A stretch of DNA of 61,470 nt. Source: Symbiobacteriaceae bacterium (GTDB lineage Bacteria; Bacillota; Sulfobacillia; Symbiobacteriales; Symbiobacteriaceae). Below, piece after piece: positions 34,807 to 43,317 of the stretch. The stretch lies in contig JARBUG010000013.1 of NCBI GenBank assembly GCA_029239785.1, positions 1 through 61,470 of the forward strand. The letters run 5' to 3'. The stretch's first letter is position 1, and every line of letters starts with the position of its first letter. Position numbers and translations under genes: made by a program. Below the pieces are notes generated by a model. That model made no database searches. It was given only the letters and a program-made list of their open reading frames with translations, and was not told the DNA's origin.

Positions 34807-35961
34807 CTACTTCTCCAGTTGCCGGAGCAGGCCTTCCGACGCCTTCAGCCGCTTCTGGTACTCGCTCACGCGCGCCTCGAGTGCAGCCAAGGGCTCGGCG
34901 TCACCAGGCGGGATCAGTTGGTCAGCGGGCCGGCCGTTCCGTGTCGTCAAGACTTTCGGCTGCACCGATGGTGCCGCCCGGCGGGCTGCCACATCGGGCG
35001 CCTTTGCGAAGTACTGGGACTCCACAAAGCTGCGGGCTTCGTCCAGCAGCAACTGCTTCTCGGCCGGAATGTAGTACGGGTCATTTACGAGCGACAGTTC
35101 CGCCAACTCCAGGCCCTTCATACACTCCTCATAGATCTTGCGCCGCTCGGTGGCCTTGGTGAGCCGATCGCTCAGACGCTTGGCCCAGACCCGGACCTGG
35201 TCCAGCTGCCGTGACAATTCGCTGTTTCGCCGCAGGCCGCGAGCCGGGGCGGTCTGGACCTCCAGGGCGACCCAATTGTATTCATGTGCCGGCTGACCGT
35301 CGATAAACAGGCAGTTGTCGACAAACGTAAACTCCTCATCGCCTGCGGGCAGCCCTTCTCCGTTGACCGGGCTGCCGATCATCACGATGTAGCCCGGCTT
35401 GAGATCGCCGGTGGTGATGTTAAAATCGCCATCGAAGTGGACGAGATGCCGCGTCTTGTTGGCACCGCCGATAAACGCACCGATCAATTCGCCGGCGATC
35501 TGCCCCACCTTTTGAACCGCAGCGTCGGCGGCCGGAGAAGCCAGCGAAAGAACAGGGCTGAAAAGCCCCTTATTGATCAGGTTAGCCATTTTATGAATTT
35601 GGCTTTCCTCATCGACCACAAAGTCCAACTGGAAGCGAATCGAGTCCATCGTGGCGGGCACGAGCTTGAAGATATTTCGCTCCAGGGGAAGGCGACGGGT
35701 CTCTTCCGACCTGACTTCTTCGATATATTCGATGCCCGGCACCTGGACATGATTCACATCGTCAAGCCCCAGGTCCACCTGCGAGGTGAGCACCACCTTC
35801 TCGGCCTTGGTTAACCACCCGGTCCGGAAGTATGCCTGGGCGCCCGCGTACTTGATCACCAGGTAGCAATCATCCTTCGGCACTGGCTCTTCGGGAACAC
35901 CAACTTTGGGGATGAAGACCTTCATCGATCCCGTCGTCGTCTTGACGGCTTTTCCACCCAT
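34807..35961 (-). CDS. Hypothetical protein, 384 aa
   Basis: Not recognised. Start at ATG 35961, 9 nt after GGGAGGG; an ATG at 36003 has no ribosome site. The N-terminal two-thirds look beta-rich (DDCYLVIKYAGAQAYFRTGWL, IRFQLDFVVDEESQ, HLVHFDGDFNITTGDLKPGY). Residues about 120-160 hold a helical Ala-rich segment (AVQKVGQIAGELIGAFIGG). The C-terminal 130 residues are a charged coiled coil (SRQLDQVRVWAKRLSDRLTKA; ARVSEYQKRLKASEGLLRQL). No signal peptide or clear membrane span. Single-gene unit between two terminators. Confidence 0.75.
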   Translation of the reverse strand: MGGKAVKTTTGSMKVFIPKVGVPEEPVPKDDCYLVIKYAGAQAYFRTGWLTKAEKVVLTSQVDLGLDDVNHVQVPGIEYIEEVRSEETRRLPLERNIFKLVPATMDSIRFQLDFVVDEESQIHKMANLINKGLFSPVLSLASPAADAAVQKVGQIAGELIGAFIGGANKTRHLVHFDGDFNITTGDLKPGYIVMIGSPVNGEGLPAGDEEFTFVDNCLFIDGQPAHEYNWVALEVQTAPARGLRRNSELSRQLDQVRVWAKRLSDRLTKATERRKIYEECMKGLELAELSLVNDPYYIPAEKQLLLDEARSFVESQYFAKAPDVAARRAAPSVQPKVLTTRNGRPADQLIPPGDAEPLAALEARVSEYQKRLKASEGLLRQLEK

Positions 35962-36075
35962 TCTGTCAGACCCTCCCCTCGTACTTTGAACCAGAACATT
36001 CATATTGTACGAATTGTTCCGTAGACGCTCTATTCCATATCGGTTGGGTGTTTCCTTCCAACGGGTGCGAAAAAA

Positions 36076-36106
36076 GACCTCACCGCCCGGGCCGGGCGGT
36101 GAGGTC
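36076..36106. terminator. Bidirectional terminator
   Basis: GACCTCACCGCCC and GGGCGGTGAGGTC, a perfect 13-bp stem with a 5-nt loop, with A-run on the left and TTTTC on the right. Serves the acyl-CoA dehydrogenase operon. Confidence 0.9.
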
Positions 36107-36122
36107 TTTTCGCAGTCTCCCC

Positions 36123-37268
36123 CTAGTCCCGCAGGACCGACCGGGAGATGACCATCCGCTGAATCTCGCTGGTGCCTTCATAAAGCTGGGTAATCTTCGC
36201 CTCACGCATCAGGCGCTCCACCCGATACTCCTGCATGTAACCGTAGCCACCGTGAATCTGCACCGCCTCGACCGTATGGCGCATCGCCACTTCGGAGGCG
36301 AACAGCTTCGCCATGGAGATCTCCTTCGATGCTTTGGCGCCGGCGCCCATCAGGAAGGCGGCCCGGTAGAGCATGAGGCGGGCGGCATCCAGGTCGGTCG
36401 CCATGTCGGCAATCTTAAATGCGATGGCCTGATGCTCGGCGATCGGCTTGCCGAAGGTCTTGCGCTCTTTCGAGTACTTGACGCAGTCGTCCAGGGCTGC
36501 CTGGGTCAGGCCGACGGCCTGGGCGGCGATGCCGACCCGGCCCCGGTCCAGAATCGACATGGCGATCTTGAAACCTTCGCCCTCGGCCCCCAACAGGGCA
36601 CCCGCCGGCACCCGGCAGTCTTCAAAGTGAAGCGTGGTGGTGTGCGAGGCGTGCAGGCCCATCTTCTCCATGGGCTTGCCGATGGAGAAGCCGGGCAGGC
36701 CGGCCTCCACCAGGAACGCGCTGATGCCCCGGTGGCTGGATGCGGGGTCGGGGTTGGTCCGGGCAAATACGACATAGAGCCCAGCCTGGCCGCCATTGGT
36801 AATAAAGGTCTTTTCGCCGTTCAGTATGTAGCTGTCGCCGTCCTTTACGGCGGTGGTCCGCAGGGCGGCGGCGTCGGAGCCGGCGCCGGGCTCGGTCAGG
36901 GCGTAGGCGCCCAGCATATCGCCCCGGGTCAGGCGGGGCAGGTAGTGGTCTTTTTGTTCCTTGGAACCGAAGTGGTAAATGGCCTCCGAGTGGAGCGAGC
37001 AGTGTACTTCGAAGATGACGGAGGTGACGGCGCAGGCCCGGGCAAGTTCTTCAATGACGATGGCGTAGCTGACCCAGTCGGCGCCCATGCCGTAGGGCTC
37101 GGGCAGGTGCATGTTCAGGTAGCCGTTCTCGGCCAGCAGCTTGAAGTTGGGCCAGGGGAACTCATGCCTGGCGTTAAACTCGGCCGACCGGGGGGCGATC
37201 TCCTTCTCGCACAAACGGCGGATCTCAGCCTGGAACGCTTTCTGCTCATCGGTCAGGAAGAAATTCAT
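36123..37268 (-). CDS. Acyl-CoA dehydrogenase (short/branched-chain type)
   Basis: 381 aa from ATG 37268, 8 nt after GGAGG. FAD/substrate motifs YALTEPGAGSD (about 125) and FITNGG, and the catalytic Glu in QLYEGTSEIQR (about 365). Length and position of the Glu match short-chain and isobutyryl/2-methylbutyryl dehydrogenases. Last gene after a B12-dependent mutase and its chaperone, so it probably acts in branched-chain or odd-chain acyl-CoA breakdown. Confidence 0.93.
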   Translation of the reverse strand: MNFFLTDEQKAFQAEIRRLCEKEIAPRSAEFNARHEFPWPNFKLLAENGYLNMHLPEPYGMGADWVSYAIVIEELARACAVTSVIFEVHCSLHSEAIYHFGSKEQKDHYLPRLTRGDMLGAYALTEPGAGSDAAALRTTAVKDGDSYILNGEKTFITNGGQAGLYVVFARTNPDPASSHRGISAFLVEAGLPGFSIGKPMEKMGLHASHTTTLHFEDCRVPAGALLGAEGEGFKIAMSILDRGRVGIAAQAVGLTQAALDDCVKYSKERKTFGKPIAEHQAIAFKIADMATDLDAARLMLYRAAFLMGAGAKASKEISMAKLFASEVAMRHTVEAVQIHGGYGYMQEYRVERLMREAKITQLYEGTSEIQRMVISRSVLRD

Positions 37269-37293
37269 ACGTCTTACCTCCATATGGCGGGGC

Positions 37294-38418
37294 TCAGGTG
37301 CCGAGGTGACGTGAAAGGACCTCCTCGGCGGCGGTGTAGGGGTCAACGGTACGGTCGGCGACACTTGCTGTGAGGCGGTCGAGGTCGCCGGCAGCGGTGG
37401 CGCGGTCCATCACGGTGCGGGCGGCGCGCAGGGTGATCAGTTCTCGGAGCTTGGCGGCGGCATCGTGCCGCTTGAACTGTTCCCAGCGCCCGGTCTCCTT
37501 GAGGAAGTTCAGGTGCTCGATCATCCGGTCGACGAGCGCGTCAACGCCCTGGCCGTCCTTGGCCGTCGTTTTGAGCACCGGTGGGCGCCAGGAGATGTCG
37601 CCCGGGTTGGCGGTGCCGTGCCGGTCGGCGGCGTGGCGGGCGGAGGCTGAAGAGGTGTACGGGTTGCCGCTGGCCAGGTCGGCCGTGCCGTGGTGCCCGG
37701 TCCGGTCGAGCCGCCGGGCGGCGCCCGAGTTGGCCTGGGCTTCCCCGTCCCACCGGTTGATGCCCGCCTCGCCCATATGGCCCAGGTCGAGCATCATCTC
37801 AATCTCCATCACGGATCGGTCGGCGCCGTCGCGGTCGGCCTTGTTGACGGCGAAAAGATCGCCAATCTCCAGAATGCCGGCCTTAATGGCCTGAATGTCA
37901 TCGCCCATGCCGGGAATCAGCACGACGGTGGTGGTGTGGGCCAGCTCCATAATCTCCACTTCCGACTGGCCGGCGCCCACCGTTTCGACGAGGATGACGT
38001 CGAACCCAAAGGCATCCAGCAGGCCGACCACATCGCCGGTGGCGATGGAGATGCCGCCCAGGTGGCCCCGGGAGGCGAGTGAGCGCATGAAGACGCCCGG
38101 GTCGTTCAGGGTGCGCTGCATGCGGATGCGGTCGCCCAGAATGGCGCCGCCGGAGAAGGGGCTGGTGGGGTCGACTGCGACGATGGCCACCGACTGGCCA
38201 AGCTCACGGTAGCGGGAGGCGAGGCGGTCGACGAGGGTGGATTTACCCGCCCCGGGTGGCCCGGTAATGCCAACGACATGGGCCCGGCCGGTGCTGGGGT
38301 AGGTGGAGCGAATGAGTTCACCTGCTTCGGGTGTGCCGTTTTCGACCCAGGTAATGGCCCGGGCCAGGGCGCGCCGGTCGCCTTGCTGGAACCGCTGGAG
38401 CAGTGTCGTCAGGTCCAC
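37294..38418 (-). CDS. meaB: MeaB/ArgK-family GTPase chaperone of the acyl-CoA mutase, with a His-rich insert
   Basis: 374 aa. Walker A GPPGAGKSTL (about 53), switch motifs DPTSPFSGGAILGDRIRM and ETVGAGQSE, and NKAD. Protects and reloads B12-dependent mutases. Between LDLG (about 213) and WRPPVLKT (about 278) there is an extra segment of about 60 residues, low-complexity and rich in His, Arg, Gly and Ala (RTGHHGTADLASG, ARHAADRHG), where relatives have only a short loop. The frame is continuous, so this is an insertion rather than a frameshift. Confidence 0.92.
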   Translation of the reverse strand: MDLTTLLQRFQQGDRRALARAITWVENGTPEAGELIRSTYPSTGRAHVVGITGPPGAGKSTLVDRLASRYRELGQSVAIVAVDPTSPFSGGAILGDRIRMQRTLNDPGVFMRSLASRGHLGGISIATGDVVGLLDAFGFDVILVETVGAGQSEVEIMELAHTTTVVLIPGMGDDIQAIKAGILEIGDLFAVNKADRDGADRSVMEIEMMLDLGHMGEAGINRWDGEAQANSGAARRLDRTGHHGTADLASGNPYTSSASARHAADRHGTANPGDISWRPPVLKTTAKDGQGVDALVDRMIEHLNFLKETGRWEQFKRHDAAAKLRELITLRAARTVMDRATAAGDLDRLTASVADRTVDPYTAAEEVLSRHLGT

Positions 38419-38460
38419 GGGTGAAAACCTCTCTTGTTATAAGTACTGGCCGGCCGCCGG

Positions 38461-38859
38461 CTACTTGGCGGCAGCGTGCTCGCGGGTAAACCGAATGATT
38501 TCGTCCAGGTCGCTGCCCGGGCCGAAAACACCGGCTACTCCTTCGGCCAAGAGGGCGGAAATATCCTCCTCGGGAATGACGCCCCCTGCCAGCACCAGCA
38601 TATCATCGGCGCCCTGGTCTTTCAAAAGGTGAATCAGTTGCGGGATGAGGGTCAGGTGGGCGCCGGCGAGGGACGAGATGGCGACAACGTCGACGTCTTC
38701 CTGGATGGCGGCTTCGGCGACGGCTTCAGGGCGCTGGTAGATGCCGGTGTAAATCACTTCGAAGCCGGCGTCGCGGTAGGCGCGGGCTACAACTTTGGCG
38801 CCCCGGTCGTGGGCGTCGAGACCGAGTTTGGCGACGAGGACTCGGAGTTTGCGGTTCAT
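38461..38859 (-). CDS. B12-binding small subunit of acyl-CoA mutase
   Basis: 132 aa from ATG 38859 behind GGAGGG. Carries the cobalamin-binding signature LDAHDRGAKVVARA (DxHxxG) with the SSLAGAH and LAGGVIPEED loops. It is the separate C-terminal domain of a split methylmalonyl-CoA-type mutase whose large subunit lies 106 bp upstream. Confidence 0.93.
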   Translation of the reverse strand: MNRKLRVLVAKLGLDAHDRGAKVVARAYRDAGFEVIYTGIYQRPEAVAEAAIQEDVDVVAISSLAGAHLTLIPQLIHLLKDQGADDMLVLAGGVIPEEDISALLAEGVAGVFGPGSDLDEIIRFTREHAAAK

Positions 38860-38965
38860 GTGGGTTCTTTCCCTCCTTCCAGGGTTTGCCACCGGCACCC
38901 CCTCTGTGCCACCGTGGCGTCGCAACGGTCAGTCAGCCCTCGGTTGGGCGCCCAACCCGAGTCAC

Positions 38966-40573
38966 CTAATACACGCTCTCTTCCCGATACTCGCCCCACA
39001 GGTCACGCCACACGTTGCAGATCTCGCCCTCGGTGCAGTACGCCTTGACGCACGCCAGGATATACGGCATCAAGTTCTCGCTCGTCTGCGAAGCCCGGCG
39101 GAGCTCGGCCAGGGCGCTCGCCGCCTTCGCCTGGTCCCGCGTGGCCCTCACCTGCTGGGTCCGCTCAATCTGCCGGCGCTGCACCGCCGGGTCAATGCGT
39201 AGAATCTGGGCTTCCTTCTTTGCCTCCGCCCCGTCGGCGTAAGCGTTCACGCCTACGACCCGGTAATCGCCGTTCATCATCCGCCGCTGAAAGCGGTACG
39301 CAGAGTCGGCGATTTCCCGCTGGAAGAAGTTCTTCTCGATCGCCTTGACCACGCCGCCCTGGGCTTCGATCCGGTCGAAGTAGGCCAGGGCCTCCTCCTC
39401 CAGCCTGTTGGTCAGGTGCTCCACATAGTACGACCCAGCCAGGGGATCGACCACGCTGGCCACCCCCGTCTCCTCGGCGATCACCTGCTGGGTGCGCAGG
39501 GCGATGCGCACGGCATCCTCCGTGGGCAGGGCCAGCGCTTCATCGTACGAATTGGTATGCAGCGACTGCGTGCCGCCAAGCACCGCCGCCAGCGCCTGCA
39601 TGGCAACGCGGATGATGTTGTTCTCTCGCTGCTGGGCGGTCAGGCTGACGCCGGCTGTCTGCGCATGCGTCCGGAGCATCCACGACCGGGGGTTCTTCGC
39701 CCCAAACTTCTCCCGCATTACCCGGGCCCAGATGCGGCGGGCCGCCCGGAACTTGGCGATCTCCTCGAAAAAGTCGTTGTGCACATCGAAGAAGAAAGAG
39801 AGCCGTGGGGCGAACTCGTCCACATCCATGCCTGCGGCGATGGCGGCCTGCACATACTGCATACCGTCGGCCAGCGTGAATGCCAGCTCCTGGGCAGCCG
39901 TGGCCCCCGCCTCGCGAATGTGGTACCCCGAAATCGAGATGGTGTTCCACTTCGGGACATGCTTCGCCGTGAAGGAGATAATGTCGGTAATCAGTCGCAG
40001 CGACGGTTCCGGCGGATAGATGTAGGTCTTCTGGGCGATATAATCCTTAAGAATATCGTTCTGAATCGTCCCTGAAACCTTGTCCCATCCCACCCCTTGC
40101 TGGTCGGCCACCGCCAGGTACATGCAGAGCATGATCGACGCCGGCGGGTTGATCGTCATCGATGTAGAGACCTGATCCAGCGGAATACCATCAAACAGAA
40201 TTTCGAAATCGCGCAGGCTGTCAATCGCCACGCCCAGTTTGCCGACTTCGCCGTTGGCGTAGGCGTGGTCGGAGTCGTAGCCCAGCAAGGTCGGCATGTC
40301 GAAGGCGGTCGAAAGGCCGGTCTGCCCCTGGGCCAGCAGGTATTTGAAGCGGGCGTTGGTCTCTTCGGCGGTGCCGAAACCAGCGAACTGGCGCATGGTC
40401 CAGAGCTTGCCGCGGTACATGGTCGGATGAACGCCCCGTGTGTACGGGTACTCGCCCGGGTCCCCCAGGTCCCGGGCATACTCCAGACCGGCCACATCGT
40501 CGGGTGTGTACGCCCGCTTCACTTCGCGGTCGGATACGCCGGCGAACCGCTCCTTCCGCTCCTGATGTGACAT
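38966..40573 (-). CDS. Acyl-CoA mutase large subunit (methylmalonyl-CoA mutase type)
   Basis: 535 aa TIM-barrel subunit: [21 protein letters not shown], the GYDSDH motif, [31 protein letters not shown] and [15 protein letters not shown]. The Tyr of TMY and the Arg of PSLR are present, as in methylmalonyl-CoA mutases, which makes isobutyryl-CoA mutase less likely; this residue reading is from memory and should be aligned. First gene of mutase-large, mutase-small, meaB, acyl-CoA dehydrogenase. Confidence 0.92.
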   Translation of the reverse strand: MSHQERKERFAGVSDREVKRAYTPDDVAGLEYARDLGDPGEYPYTRGVHPTMYRGKLWTMRQFAGFGTAEETNARFKYLLAQGQTGLSTAFDMPTLLGYDSDHAYANGEVGKLGVAIDSLRDFEILFDGIPLDQVSTSMTINPPASIMLCMYLAVADQQGVGWDKVSGTIQNDILKDYIAQKTYIYPPEPSLRLITDIISFTAKHVPKWNTISISGYHIREAGATAAQELAFTLADGMQYVQAAIAAGMDVDEFAPRLSFFFDVHNDFFEEIAKFRAARRIWARVMREKFGAKNPRSWMLRTHAQTAGVSLTAQQRENNIIRVAMQALAAVLGGTQSLHTNSYDEALALPTEDAVRIALRTQQVIAEETGVASVVDPLAGSYYVEHLTNRLEEEALAYFDRIEAQGGVVKAIEKNFFQREIADSAYRFQRRMMNGDYRVVGVNAYADGAEAKKEAQILRIDPAVQRRQIERTQQVRATRDQAKAASALAELRRASQTSENLMPYILACVKAYCTEGEICNVWRDLWGEYREESVY

Positions 40574-40666
40574 GGATTTCCCCCCTCGTGTCCATTTCTG
40601 TCACGACACGTTTCGCTCTCCAATTCTGAGAGTCCTGCCTGTTATAGCTACTCAATCTACGCCAAA

Positions 40667-40963
40667 CTAACTACGCATTTGCCTGCCACGTTGCACCTTC
40701 AGCATTACACCGGTCAGGCGGCCCGCGGCACGGGCCTGCACCTTCGCTGTAATGGTTGCCTGTGCGGTGCCGGCGGTGAACGACAAGAGCGCAGCCGCCG
40801 GGTTGATGGCCGGATTGAAGATGCGCAAGACCGGAGACAGGGCTGACAGGGCCGCCGCTGGCGAGAGCGCAGCCAGTGCACAGAGCGGACAGAGGGCGGC
40901 CAACTGCACAATCGGATCCGTGAAGACGTCACGTGTAACGTGGTTATCGGGCTGCCTCTGCAT
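40667..40963 (-). CDS. NPxAAL-repeat protein 1 (no recognised family)
   Basis: 98 aa. Residues about 15-60 consist of nine-residue units of the form [N/D/S]PxxxLxAL (DPIVQLAAL, SPAAALSAL, then SPVLRIF, NPAINPAAALLSF), the same core as in the three genes upstream. The tail differs: basic (VQARAAGRLTGVMLKVQRG). It has three Cys/Met-type deviations (CPLCALAAL) within the repeat. No signal peptide. Last of four consecutive paralogues; GGAGG precedes the ATG. Spore-surface or other self-assembling structural role is an inference. Confidence 0.75.
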   Translation of the reverse strand: MQRQPDNHVTRDVFTDPIVQLAALCPLCALAALSPAAALSALSPVLRIFNPAINPAAALLSFTAGTAQATITAKVQARAAGRLTGVMLKVQRGRQMRS

Positions 40964-41012
40964 GATGACCTACACCTCCTCCCCTTGGGGCAGGGGGCGA
41001 CGTTTACAGATG

Positions 41013-41033
41013 GAGGGGGGCAGTGCCCCCCTC
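41013..41033 (-). terminator. GC hairpin after NPxAAL protein 2
   Basis: GAGGGGGGC and GCCCCCCTC with a 3-nt loop just after the stop; no strong T-run, so it may attenuate rather than stop transcription. Confidence 0.5.
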
Positions 41034-41039
41034 ACCCTC

Positions 41040-41516
41040 TTAATAAATCTTGCCGTACTTTCCGTAAGCCACCGGCTTGGTGTATCCGACCGGCTTGGCG
41101 TACGTCACCGGTTTGGTGTACGTAACCGGCGTGGTGTACCTGGTCGGAATGGTGTAGCTGATGGGCTTGGTGTAGCTGACCGGCTTGGTGTAGCTGACCG
41201 GCTTGGTGTAGCCGACCGGTTTGGTGTAGCCGATTGGCTTGGTGTAGCCGACTGGCGTGCCGTAGCCAAAGGGCTTGGCCGCCTTACCCAGAGAGCTTGT
41301 CAGGGCCAGGGTCGGGGCCGCAGCGGGATTGAATGCCAACAGGGCGGCGTTGGGGTTGACGGCGGGGTTCAGGATATTGAGCGCCGGGCTCAGCGATGCC
41401 AGCGCCGCAGGCGGGTTGGATGCGGCCAGCGAGCCCAGCGTGCTGAAGGGTGCCAGTTGGGCTGCCGGATCAGTGAAGACTTCGGCCGGCGTACTGACCG
41501 GCAAGAAGAAGCTCAA
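41040..41516 (-). CDS. NPxAAL-repeat protein 2 with YTKPVx hexapeptide tail
   Basis: 158 aa from TTG 41516, 8 nt after GGAGG. Core residues 14-80 repeat the family pattern (DPAAQLAPF, NPPAALASL, SPALNIL, NPAVNPNAALLAF, NPAAAP, then SSLGKAA). Residues 85-150 are eleven hexapeptides YxxPxx, mostly YTKPVG or YTKPVS, followed by YGKYGKIY. The regular Tyr-Thr-Lys-Pro spacing recalls Tyr/Lys/Pro-rich structural and adhesive proteins; Tyr and Lys could be cross-linked. No signal peptide. Function not known. Confidence 0.8.
   Translation of the reverse strand: MSFFLPVSTPAEVFTDPAAQLAPFSTLGSLAASNPPAALASLSPALNILNPAVNPNAALLAFNPAAAPTLALTSSLGKAAKPFGYGTPVGYTKPIGYTKPVGYTKPVSYTKPVSYTKPISYTIPTRYTTPVTYTKPVTYAKPVGYTKPVAYGKYGKIY
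41067..41264. repeat. 18-bp coding tandem repeat (YTKPVx)
   Basis: Eleven 18-bp units inside the preceding gene encode YxxPxx. Units differ mainly at third codon positions and in the Gly/Ser/Thr/Ala codon, so the protein pattern is better kept than the DNA. Confidence 0.9.
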
Positions 41517-41539
41517 GCCCAGTCACCTCCATAGAAGAT

Positions 41540-41570
41540 GGGGGAGTGCCGAAGGTAGCAGCACTCCCCC
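41540..41570 (-). terminator. Hairpin between NPxAAL genes 3 and 2
   Basis: GGGGGAGTGC and GCACTCCCCC, a perfect 10-bp stem with an 11-nt loop, followed on the minus strand by ATCTTCT. Confidence 0.6.
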
Positions 41571-41589
41571 GACACCATCGGTTCTCTCC

Positions 41590-41871
41590 TCAGATGCCGC
41601 AGCAGGGCACTTTGCCGAAGCCAGCCTTACCGAAGCCACCCTTGCCGAAGCCAAGGGCTGCCTTGCCCAGCTTGCTGGTGACGGCCAGTGCGGGTGCCGC
41701 TCCGGGGTTAAAGGCCAGCAGTGCTGCGCTGGGGTTAACCGCCGGGTTGAAGATATTGAGGGTCGGGCTAACCGCCGTCAGCGCTGCGACCGGGTTGCTG
41801 GCCGCCAGCGCGGCATAAGGGCTGAGAGCCGCCAATTGGGCAGCCGGATTGTTGAACACACCAAAGTTCAT
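41590..41871 (-). CDS. NPxAAL-repeat protein 3 with GFGK tail
   Basis: 93 aa, ATG behind GGGGAGG. Nearly the whole protein is the repeat core: NPAAQLAAL, SPYAALAAS, NPVAALTAV, SPTLNIF, NPAVNPSAALLAF, NPGAAPALAV, then TSKLGKAA. The tail is LGFGKGGFGKAGFGKVPCCGI, that is Gly-Phe-Gly-Lys repeats ending in a Cys pair. This is the minimal form of the family and the best query for a search. Confidence 0.8.
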   Translation of the reverse strand: MNFGVFNNPAAQLAALSPYAALAASNPVAALTAVSPTLNIFNPAVNPSAALLAFNPGAAPALAVTSKLGKAALGFGKGGFGKAGFGKVPCCGI

Positions 41872-41930
41872 ACGCGGCGCCTCCCCACACGGACCGGGGA
41901 GCGCGGCGCCCCCCGGTTACGTGCACATGT

Positions 41931-42518
41931 TTAGATGCCGAAGAACGGGAACTTGCCGAAACCGCCGACGCCCTTACCGATGCCCTTGCCGGCGCCCTTA
42001 CCGAAGGGAAGAGCCGCCTTGCCAAGCTTGCTGGTAATGGCGAGGGCAGGCGCCGCTGCCGGGTTGAAGGCCAGCAAGGCTGCGGAGGGGTTGACGGCGG
42101 GGTTAAAGATGTTCAGTGCGGGGCTCAGGCTGGCAAGTGCGGCAGTCGGATTGGTGGCAGCCAGCGCAGCGAACGGGCTCAGCGCGCCCAGCTGCGTGAC
42201 GGGGTTATTGAAAAGGGTCTGAGCCGGGTTAAAGCCACCGGTCAGATCGGTCGCCAGAGGCGTGGTGGTCAGGGGCGTCGTGGCCATGACCGGCGTGGCG
42301 GCGGCTGCGGTGGCGGCGCCAGCGGCGGCCGCGGCGGCAGCTTCAAGAGCGGCCATGTCAGCTACGGTCGTCGTTACCATCTCGGTCGGCGCCATCACCG
42401 GTGCTACCTGGGCAGGCAGGGTGCGCGCAGTGGAAAAGGTCGGACATGTGACCGTGACCGGCGAAGTTACAGTCGCCGGGCACGAGGTCGAAGTCACAAC
42501 CCGCGAACGTCTGCTCAC
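41931..42518 (-). CDS. NPxAAL-repeat protein 4 with Thr/Ala-rich N-terminal extension
   Basis: 195 aa from GTG 42518 behind AGGAGG. N-terminal 100 residues are Thr/Val/Pro/Ala-rich with two Cys (TSTSCPATVTSPVTVTCP) and an Ala run (about 55-75). The repeat core (about 104-170; NPVTQLGAL, SPFAALAAT, NPTAALASL, SPALNIF, NPAVNPSAALLAF) is followed by a Gly/Lys tail GKGAGKGIGKGVGGFGKFPFFGI-like (quoted in parts: GKGAGKGIGKG, FGKFPFFGI). First of the four paralogues; a SigmaK-like promoter motif lies upstream. Confidence 0.8.
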   Translation of the reverse strand: MSRRSRVVTSTSCPATVTSPVTVTCPTFSTARTLPAQVAPVMAPTEMVTTTVADMAALEAAAAAAAGAATAAAATPVMATTPLTTTPLATDLTGGFNPAQTLFNNPVTQLGALSPFAALAATNPTAALASLSPALNIFNPAVNPSAALLAFNPAAAPALAITSKLGKAALPFGKGAGKGIGKGVGGFGKFPFFGI

Positions 42519-42585
42519 GACTGGGACCTCCTCTCAATCTGTACCAGAGATGAGCGCCACCCAAGGGTGGTACGTCTCCACTTTC

Positions 42586-42611
42586 AGCTTATGTAACCGC
42601 ACATAACAGGT
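42586..42611 (-). promoter_or_regulatory. SigmaK-like promoter motif before NPxAAL gene 4
   Basis: On the minus strand AC-N16-CATAAGCT, fitting the loose mother-cell SigmaK pattern (AC, 16-17 bp, CATAnnnTA) except for G as the final base. The 260-bp gap also holds a CCACCC-AA-GGGTGG palindrome (42557-42570) and a distant TTCGCTTCAC/GTGAAGCGAA pair. Confidence 0.4.
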
Positions 42612-42737
42612 GCATGGTAAGGCGTCGGAAAGGGGATCTGTCGGGCACGCACTGGCGGCGGGGGCTGCTTCGCTTCACCTCCCTCCTGGACCGCCAGGCT
42701 GCCATCGGGCCGGGGCCGGTGCAGTGAAGCGAAAAGA

Positions 42738-42768
42738 GGGCTCACCCCGGGTTCTGCGGGGTGAGCCC
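42738..42768 (-). terminator. Terminator of the Gln-rich protein gene
   Basis: GGGCTCACCCC and GGGGTGAGCCC, an 11-bp stem with a 9-nt loop, followed on the minus strand by TCTTTTC. Confidence 0.8.
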
Positions 42769-42778
42769 TTGTGCGCGG

Positions 42779-43234
42779 CTACTGCGGGTTGCTGCGCAGT
42801 GCTGCCACAATGTCGCGTAGGAGTTGCTGCCGCTGGCCGGCATCATTACCGGCCGGGGTGCCCAGAATCGCCATAAATAGCATCTGTATCTGATTCTGCA
42901 GGGCCTGGAGCTGAGCTGCGGTCTGTGCACCTATGGCCTGCTGCTGGTTTTGCGCCTGCTGGACCTGCACGGTAATGGGCTGCATCAGGTCCATTAGTTG
43001 TTGGATCTGGTTAGAAACCACCTGGAGTTGGGCCTGCACCTGGCTGACGGCTACCGCCGTGTTCTGCGTCTGTGTTTGGGTAACGTTTTCTGTTTCCGTT
43101 TCGGTTTCACGCTGGCGTTGTACGTTGATCTGGAGGACGCCCTTGAAGTCGTCTGGAATGGAGAGATCTTTCGGCAGCACGGATTTGTGGAAGCTGGAGT
43201 TGACGCGGGTTTTCCCAGTACCCTCACCAGGCAT
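42779..43234 (-). CDS. Gln/Val-rich coiled-coil protein, probable surface component
   Basis: 151 aa from ATG 43234 behind GGGAGGG; longer frames upstream are shadows. After a short N-terminus (SFHKSVLPKDLSIPDDFKG) comes an alternating Glu/Thr/Gln stretch (RETETETENVTQTQTQ) and a long Gln-rich helix (VSQVQAQLQVVSNQIQQLMD...QVQQAQNQQQAIGAQ). No Cys, no signal peptide. Divergent from the 216-aa gene, which has a similar Gln/Ala-rich helical make-up. No family recognised. Confidence 0.75.
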   Translation of the reverse strand: MPGEGTGKTRVNSSFHKSVLPKDLSIPDDFKGVLQINVQRQRETETETENVTQTQTQNTAVAVSQVQAQLQVVSNQIQQLMDLMQPITVQVQQAQNQQQAIGAQTAAQLQALQNQIQMLFMAILGTPAGNDAGQRQQLLRDIVAALRSNPQ

Positions 43235-43274
43235 GGTGCTTCTCCCTCCCCGGTTTGCGGGTCGCTGCCTCTTC

Positions 43275-43300
43275 ATCTTATGTTGCCAGCCCCGGCTTGT
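43275..43300 (-). promoter_or_regulatory. SigmaK-like promoter motif before the Gln-rich protein gene
   Basis: Minus strand AC-N16-CATAAGAT, the same arrangement as at 42586-42611. Confidence 0.4.
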
Positions 43301-43317
43301 TCCGCCGGGCGGCAGGA

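Noticed and set aside
40574..40666. Cobalamin riboswitch before the B12-dependent mutase operon
   Set aside because: Only about 90 bp of leader with no conserved B12-box or fitting stems.
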